Source: Archangium sp.
Lineage (GTDB): Bacteria > Myxococcota > Myxococcia > Myxococcales > Myxococcaceae
Direction: 5' to 3'
Assembly: GCA_016793585.1 (NCBI GenBank)
Contig: JAEUJR010000126.1
Location: 1 to 9,434, forward strand
DNA length: 9,434 bases
Below are positions 4,960 through 9,434 of this stretch, one piece after another. The notes beneath the pieces were generated by a model. That model was given only the letters and a program-made list of their open reading frames with translations. It was not told the DNA's origin and did no database searches. The first letter of the stretch is position 1. Every line of letters starts with the position of its first letter. Position numbers and translations under genes: made by a program.

Positions 4960-7812
4960 ATGCTCCGCGTGGCTGGTGTGGCGGTGGTGCTGATGAGCTC
5001 GGCGGCGCTCGCGCAGACGTGTCCCGCAGGGCAGTACCTGGCTGGGCCGGGGTGCGCGCCATGTCGTGCGGGCCGCTACTGCCCGGGGAACGATCTCGAG
5101 GTGAGCTGCGCGGCAGGAACCTGGAGTTCGGCCATCGGTGCCGACTCGGCGGCCGCGTGTGTCGCCTGCGCGGCGGGAACCTTCAGCGAGACGACGGGAG
5201 CGACGTCGGCTGCCACCTGCGTTCCCTGCGGGGCTGGGCGGTACAGCGCCGTGACGGGGCTCGGGTCGGCAGCAGGCTGCAGCGAATGCCCGGCTGGAAC
5301 GTGGAGTTCGACCATCGGAGCGACTTCTGCGGCCACGTGCTCGGCGTGTGGGCCGGGAACATTCGGCACGACCACTGGCGCGACCTCGGCGGCGGCGTGC
5401 ACGGCCTGTCTGCCAGGAACCTTCAGCGCGGCGGTCGGAGCCTCGTCGAGCGCGACCTGCTCGGCCTGCTCGCCGGGAACGTTCAGCACCACGCCAGGCG
5501 CCACGTCAGCGGCAGCGTGCACGCCATGTGGCCCGGGAACGTATGGAACGGCGAGCGGTGCGAGCTCACCGGCTGCGTGCACTGCGTGCGCAGCTGGCAC
5601 GTACAGCGCGGCGATCGGCGCGACGTCGGCTGCGACCTGCACTGCGTGTGCAGCCGGCACGTACGGAGCCACGAGCGGCGCGACCTCGGCGGCTGCGTGC
5701 ACCGCATGCGCGGCCGGCACGTACAGCACGGCGACCGGCGCGACCTCGGCAGCGACCTGCACTCCGTGTGGCGCGGGCACCTACGGAGCTACGAGCGGCG
5801 CAACCTCGGCCGCAGCGTGCACGGCGTGCTCGGCAGGCACCTACAGTTCCGCGATCGGCGCGACCTCGGCTGCGACGTGTACCAACTGCGCTCCGGGAAC
5901 GTTCAGCACCACGCCCGGCGCGACTTCGGTCTCGACCTGCACCGCGTGTGGCCCGGGCACGTATGGAACGACCAGCGGCGCGAGTTCGGCATCAGCGTGT
6001 ACGAGGTGCGCAGCAGGCACCTTCAGCACGGCGACCGGCGCGAGCTCGGTCGCGACCTGCACGCCGTGCTCAGCGGGAACATACTCACCGACCACCGGCG
6101 CGGGGTCGGCATCAGCCTGTACCCAGTGCGCCGCTGGCACCTACAGCTCCGCGATCGGCGCGAGTTCGGCCGCGACCTGTACGAGCTGCGCTCCTGGAAC
6201 GTTCAGCACCACCCCCGGCGCAACGTCCGCTTCGACCTGTGTCGCCTGCGGCGCGGGAACGTACGGAACCACGAGCGGCGCGTCGGCGTGTACCGCCTGC
6301 CAACCAGGCACCTGGAGCACGACGATCGGTGCCACGTCAGCGGCGACGTGTACTGCGTGCGCGCCTGGCACCTGGAGCAACTCCGCCGCAGCGACGTCGG
6401 CGTCGACCTGTACGCCCTGCGTCGCCGGAACCTTCAGCGCCACCGCCGGCGCAAGCTCGTCTTCTGCATGTACGAGCTGTGCACCCGGCACCTGGAGCAG
6501 CGCCGTCGGCGCGACCTCTGCGGCCACCTGCACTGCGTGCGGCGCGGGAACGTTCAGCACCACGAGCGGCGCGACCAGTCAGACGGCCTGCACGCCCTGC
6601 GCAGCGGGAACGTACAGCGCCACCACCGGAGCTCCCTCGAGCGCGACCTGCCTCGCGTGCCCCGCCGGTCGTTTCAGCGCGTCGATCGGAGCGACCTCAG
6701 CATCGGCCTGCACGACGTGTCCCGCCGGGACCTGGAGCAGCGCGCTCGGCGCAGCCTCAGCCACGGCCTGCACTCCGTGTGGCGCTGGCACCTGGAGCTC
6801 GACCGCTGGCGCCGTCTCGGATGCCACCTGCCTACCCTGCGGAGCCGGAACGTTCAGCCCGGCGACCGGCGCGACATCGTCAGCCGCGTGCACAGCGTGC
6901 CCGGAGGGTCGCTTCAGCGCCACGCTCGGCGCGACCTCGGCGATGGCGTGTCAGCCCTGCCCTGCCGGCACCCAGAACGCGACGACTGGCGCGACCTCGA
7001 GCGCGGCGTGCATCGCTTGTCCGCCCGGAACCACTTCGGCGGCCGGAGCAACCGCGTGCTCGAGCTGTCAGGTCGGAACCTTCTCGGCCACCGCGCAGAG
7101 CCCTGACTGCACGCCGTGCGCGATCGGCACTGCGACGAACACGGTCGGCTCGACGAGCTGCGCTGCGTGTTTGCCCGGCACCTCGGCCCCGATGCAGGGG
7201 CAGAACGTGTGCGCTCCGTGTGCTGGCGGGACGGCATCGTTCGATGGAGGCACCTGCCAGCCGTGCGCAGCAGGCCTCTTCTCGATGCCGGGCTCGAGTC
7301 TGTGCCTGCTCTGCCCGCCTGGAACGGCCTCGGCTGCGTCAGCGAGCGTGTGCGTGGCGTGCGCGGCGGGAACGTTCGCAGCCGACGCTGGCTCGACGAT
7401 GTGCTCTTCGTGTGGAAGCTGCGACGACGACGACTCGTGCACGAACGATCGATGTGACGGCGTCGTGGGCTGCGTTCACGAGACGATCGTCGGCTGCGCG
7501 CGCGACGCTGGAGTCGGGGACGCGGGAAGCGATGCAGGCATGCTCAGCGATGCAGGCGTGTTCAGCGATGCAGGCGCGCTCAGCGATGCAGGCGCGCTCA
7601 GCGATGCAGGCGTGTTCAGCGATGCAGGAGCCGCCGATGCCGGCATCATGCTCGACGCAGGGACTCTCGTCTCCGACGCAGGAACCTCGACACCTGAGCC
7701 GCCGCAAGGCTGTGGCTGCCGCTCCGACGGTGGTGGGCTGATGTTGCTCGCCTTGCTGATGCTCGCGTGGGCTCAGCGATTGAGATCGACGAGTTCGAAC
7801 CGCTCGACCTGA
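4960..7812 (+). CDS. Surface protein with 32 GCC2/GCC3-like 20-residue repeats, DAG linker and MYXO-CTERM tail
   Basis: A 950-residue exported protein with no recognised enzymatic domain. A Sec signal peptide spans 1-18 (ends AALA, then Gln-Thr). A Cys-rich lead-in covers 19-50. Residues 51-687 are 32 units of consensus aGT[YFW]S-x3-GATSAATCTxC, all 20 residues long except one of 17 (431-447). Residues 688-818 are eight shorter degenerate units. Residues 821-846 (CDDDDSCTNDRCDG...GCVH...GC) resemble a Dicty_CTDC motif. A DAG linker covers 849-908, then GCGC at 917-920, a hydrophobic run LMLLALLMLAWA, and a basic tail QRLR: a MYXO-CTERM sorting signal, expected to be processed by myxosortase for surface display. 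The repeat resembles Pfam GCC2_GCC3 (ephrin-receptor-like). The protein has no lysine at all and very few charged residues in the array. The last 40 nt overlap the 3' end of the opposite-strand gene. It is probably an operon partner of the CXCXC lipoprotein. Confidence 0.92.
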   Translation: MLRVAGVAVVLMSSAALAQTCPAGQYLAGPGCAPCRAGRYCPGNDLEVSCAAGTWSSAIGADSAAACVACAAGTFSETTGATSAATCVPCGAGRYSAVTGLGSAAGCSECPAGTWSSTIGATSAATCSACGPGTFGTTTGATSAAACTACLPGTFSAAVGASSSATCSACSPGTFSTTPGATSAAACTPCGPGTYGTASGASSPAACTACAAGTYSAAIGATSAATCTACAAGTYGATSGATSAAACTACAAGTYSTATGATSAATCTPCGAGTYGATSGATSAAACTACSAGTYSSAIGATSAATCTNCAPGTFSTTPGATSVSTCTACGPGTYGTTSGASSASACTRCAAGTFSTATGASSVATCTPCSAGTYSPTTGAGSASACTQCAAGTYSSAIGASSAATCTSCAPGTFSTTPGATSASTCVACGAGTYGTTSGASACTACQPGTWSTTIGATSAATCTACAPGTWSNSAAATSASTCTPCVAGTFSATAGASSSSACTSCAPGTWSSAVGATSAATCTACGAGTFSTTSGATSQTACTPCAAGTYSATTGAPSSATCLACPAGRFSASIGATSASACTTCPAGTWSSALGAASATACTPCGAGTWSSTAGAVSDATCLPCGAGTFSPATGATSSAACTACPEGRFSATLGATSAMACQPCPAGTQNATTGATSSAACIACPPGTTSAAGATACSSCQVGTFSATAQSPDCTPCAIGTATNTVGSTSCAACLPGTSAPMQGQNVCAPCAGGTASFDGGTCQPCAAGLFSMPGSSLCLLCPPGTASAASASVCVACAAGTFAADAGSTMCSSCGSCDDDDSCTNDRCDGVVGCVHETIVGCARDAGVGDAGSDAGMLSDAGVFSDAGALSDAGALSDAGVFSDAGAADAGIMLDAGTLVSDAGTSTPEPPQGCGCRSDGGGLMLLALLMLAWAQRLRSTSSNRST
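5110..7020 (+). repeat. 60-nt phase-locked in-gene repeat array, 32 units
   Basis: Nineteen exact 60-nt periods (5110-6249), one 51-nt unit (6250-6300) and twelve more 60-nt periods (6301-7020) encode the GCC2/GCC3-like units. Each ends with Cys-x-x-Cys. Units 13-15 reappear as units 18-20, 300 nt later, showing block duplication above the basic unit. Units 7-8 also resemble units 14-15. Eight degenerate units of 15-17 codons continue to 7413. Confidence 0.93.
7531..7628 (+). repeat. 18-nt tandem repeat encoding the DAG linker
   Basis: Five 18-nt copies plus a partial sixth, each gatgcaggc followed by a variable codon and ttc/ctc agc, encode (Asp-Ala-Gly-x-Phe/Leu-Ser). The copies differ at only a few positions, so the tract is likely length-variable by slippage. 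It forms the flexible linker between the Dicty_CTDC-like motif and the MYXO-CTERM anchor. Confidence 0.9.
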
Positions 7813-8264
7813 TGCAACGATCTCGACGGGAGCTTGTCAGTCGTCACCACCATTCGGAACGGGCCGGCGGTGTCGGGCAGTGGCTTGCCATCCACCTCCC
7901 ACACGATCAGCGCCTGGGTCGCGCCCAGCGTCTCGAGCAGCTCGCCGACCGCGAAGACCGCCTTGAAGCCGTCTCGCGCCGTCGCGACGATCGCCGAGCG
8001 CAAGCCTGCGTGTTTCTGCTTCGGGTCGGCCTTCGGGCCCGTGACGCCCTCCGAGAACCCGCGCGCGAGCAGCAGCTTGTCGAGGCGAACGCCCTTCACC
8101 CGATGTGACCCCTTCTTGTCGGTCCAATCGGCGGTGATGGGTCCCAGCGCTTCGAGCTCAGCGAGCGTGATGGGGCCTGACCGAATGAGCGTTCCGTCGA
8201 GTGACAGGGGCGCGACACCGCCGTCAGAGCCGGTGAGCACGATTACCGTGATGATGGAGAGCAT
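7773..8264 (-). CDS. Small protein resembling the oxidoreductase molybdopterin-binding fold, lacking cysteine
   Basis: A 163-residue protein. Several features match the pattern of short proteins in the Oxidored_molyb (sulfite-oxidase-like) family: VKGVRLDKLLLARG at about 57-69, ARDGFKAVFAVGELL at 96-110, IVWEVDGKPLPDTAGPFRMVV at 120-140 and VERFELVDL at 153-161. The catalytic members bind molybdenum through a conserved Cys; this protein has no Cys at all, so it is unlikely to be a normal Mo enzyme and may only keep the fold. The start at 8264 is the first possible one, since an in-frame TGA lies just upstream. The N-terminus (MLSIITVIVLTGSDG) is a short hydrophobic leader, a weak signal-peptide candidate. 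The gene begins 41 nt inside the upstream gene and its 3' end overlaps the opposite-strand repeat gene by 40 nt. The family call is by pattern recognition only. Confidence 0.75.
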   Translation of the reverse strand: MLSIITVIVLTGSDGGVAPLSLDGTLIRSGPITLAELEALGPITADWTDKKGSHRVKGVRLDKLLLARGFSEGVTGPKADPKQKHAGLRSAIVATARDGFKAVFAVGELLETLGATQALIVWEVDGKPLPDTAGPFRMVVTTDKLPSRSLHQVERFELVDLNR

Positions 8265-9434
8265 GGGACGAGCTCAAGCGACGCGCGCGACGTGCAGCAA
8301 GCAACATCGACAGCGCCAGCACCACGCTCGACGGCTCGACGATCGAACACCCGCAGCCCTTCGGAGCCTCGACCTGCGTCATTCCCGCATCGACAGTCGT
8401 GAGCACGCCCGCATCGGCCTCGACGACCCCAGCATCGCCTGGCCCCGCGTCCGAGCGGACGCCCGCATCGAAGTCCACCAGCTCGACACCTGCATCGATC
8501 TCGACACCGGCGTCGATCTCTCCAGCGTCGTAGCCGCCATCATCGTCATTCGGACGAACACCGGCATCTGACGGAACGACGATCGCGTTCGCCCACAGCC
8601 TCGCGTCGAGGAAGAGATCGCTCGAGGTGAGCGCGGTGTTGTGCACCTCGATGGCGAGGAAGTTGTCGCCCGGGCGCAGCAGCGACTCCGCGCCGACGAG
8701 ATCGAACACCTGCGCCACCCCCGACTCGTGCGCCGCTGCGAGCGTGGTGCGGGTCTGGTTCGCAGCCACACCACGGCGCGCGATCTCCTGGCCGTTCAAG
8801 AACGCCACGAAGCCATCGTCGAAGTCGATCTCGAGCGTCAGCCCACGCACGAGGGTGGGATCGACGAAGAGATCGAACTCGGCGCGCGTGTACAGCGTCG
8901 CGTTCTGGCCCATGGCCACGGTCGTGGCGATGGTGGGTTCTCCGTAGCCGATGGGCTGACGGCCGAGCGACCACAACGAGTCGTCGAAGGTGAAGCCGTT
9001 CCACGCAGCAGGCTGCGCCGTCGAGCCGACCCGATAGCGCAGCGGGGTGAGGCGATTCACGAACAACAACCCGCCATCGGGAGCCGCTGGTGTTCCCGCG
9101 TCGATCACGCCCGCATCGAAGGGCACGCCGCTGACCGTGTATGTGGCCGTGCCTGACGCGAGCGTGTTCGCAGGCATGGCGCGATCGGCGATCATCGACG
9201 CCGTCAGCGTGTGCGCTCCCGGAGCGTGCGCTGCCGTCGTGAGTCGAACCGTGCGCTGATCGCTCTGCAGCTGCGCGGCGGTGATCGCGACCGACGAAGT
9301 CCACGCCGCGAGCCGCTCGGCCCCCAACGCTCCCGTACCCGCCTGCACTGGCTCGTTGAACACTGCCTCGAGCGACGTCGAAGTCAGCGCGCGCGCGGCC
9401 ACCAGCTTCGGGGCCAGCGTGTCGGCGCCCTTCA
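8224..9434 (-). CDS. MYXO-CTERM surface protein with SbsA-like Ig domain and beta-sandwich domain (5' end outside window)
   Basis: The frame is open from the window edge to the stop at 8224-8226, giving 402 visible residues; the N-terminus is missing. Visible residues 4-102 (DTLAPKLVAARALTSTSLEA, VFNEPV, ... TATYTVSG) resemble a bacterial SbsA-type Ig-like domain, often found beside lamin-tail domains in secreted proteins. Residues about 122-284 (LYTRAEFDLF, TLEIDFDDGFVAFLNGQEIAR, GDNFLAIEVHNT) look like a galactose-binding-type beta-sandwich common in extracellular multidomain proteins. Residues 289-350 are a DAG-rich acidic linker. GCGC at 359-362, the hydrophobic run VVLALSMLLAA, and RRARR at 381-385 form a MYXO-CTERM signal. 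An unusual 17-residue tail (LSSSHALHHHGNRAHRL) follows the arginines, encoded in the overlap with the next gene. A GTG at 9402 is not the true start, because the Ig domain already begins before it. A structural or adhesive surface role is an inference. Confidence 0.88.
   Translation of the reverse strand, partial: KGADTLAPKLVAARALTSTSLEAVFNEPVQAGTGALGAERLAAWTSSVAITAAQLQSDQRTVRLTTAAHAPGAHTLTASMIADRAMPANTLASGTATYTVSGVPFDAGVIDAGTPAAPDGGLLFVNRLTPLRYRVGSTAQPAAWNGFTFDDSLWSLGRQPIGYGEPTIATTVAMGQNATLYTRAEFDLFVDPTLVRGLTLEIDFDDGFVAFLNGQEIARRGVAANQTRTTLAAAHESGVAQVFDLVGAESLLRPGDNFLAIEVHNTALTSSDLFLDARLWANAIVVPSDAGVRPNDDDGGYDAGEIDAGVEIDAGVELVDFDAGVRSDAGPGDAGVVEADAGVLTTVDAGMTQVEAPKGCGCSIVEPSSVVLALSMLLAARRARRLSSSHALHHHGNRAHRL

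Noticed and set aside
5076..6923. Minus-strand open frames with VPAAHAVHAAAEVAP-type repeats
   Set aside because: They are antisense images of the 60-nt repeat, broken into several pieces, with no start signals or export features.
5110..7020. CRISPR-like look of regular 60-nt repeats
   Set aside because: There are no unique spacers between conserved repeats; the whole 60 nt is a codon-phased protein repeat inside a long reading frame.
4872..7741. Two further plus-strand open frames over the repeat gene (4872-7106 and 5348-7741)
   Set aside because: Because the unit length is a multiple of three and the unit has no stop in any forward frame, all frames stay open. Only the 4960 frame has a signal peptide, conserved Cys pairs and a MYXO-CTERM tail; the others read as Arg- or His/Arg-rich text.

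Overview
The window comes from a very GC-rich bacterial chromosome, most likely a myxobacterium (Myxococcota). Evidence for this: two proteins end in a MYXO-CTERM-type tail (Gly-Cys-Gly-Cys, short hydrophobic stretch, arginines). Asp-Ala-Gly ('DAG') linkers occur in three unrelated secreted proteins. A site closely resembling the Myxococcus-type LexA box precedes a RecA-like gene. No rRNA, tRNA, CRISPR array, insertion sequence or phage gene was seen.

Layout. (1) Positions 1-1581, minus strand: the N-terminal 527 codons of a TonB-dependent outer-membrane receptor; the C-terminal barrel lies outside the window. (2) 1722-2774, minus: a RecA-fold protein of the ImuA/SulA-like type with a degenerate Walker A, preceded by a probable LexA box. 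(3) 2775-2938: a short divergent intergenic region. (4) 2939-4951, plus: a cysteine-rich lipoprotein built from about 30 C-x(10-13)-C-x-C-x-C units, a spacing known from the CXCXC repeats of insect Balbiani ring 3 protein and VEGF-C. (5) 4960-7812, plus, 8 bases downstream: a 950-residue lysine-free surface protein with 32 near-uniform 20-residue GCC2/GCC3-like units, a degenerate repeat region, a Dicty_CTDC-like motif, a DAG linker and a MYXO-CTERM tail. (6) 7773-8264, minus: a small cysteine-free protein resembling the oxidoreductase molybdopterin-binding fold. (7) 8224-9434, minus, open at the window edge: a surface protein with an SbsA-like Ig domain, a second beta-sandwich domain, DAG linker and MYXO-CTERM tail.

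How the genes fit together. Genes 4 and 5 look like a two-gene operon making a pair of exported, extremely cysteine-rich repeat proteins, one lipid-anchored and one sorted by the MYXO-CTERM route. This pair is the most unusual content of the window and may form a disulfide-linked surface structure, but no function can be read directly. Gene 6 overlaps the MYXO-CTERM tail codons of both neighbours (40 nt antisense with gene 5, 41 nt co-directional with gene 7), so genes 7 and 6 are probably co-transcribed. The RecA-like gene is probably SOS-regulated and has no imuB or dnaE2 partner in view.
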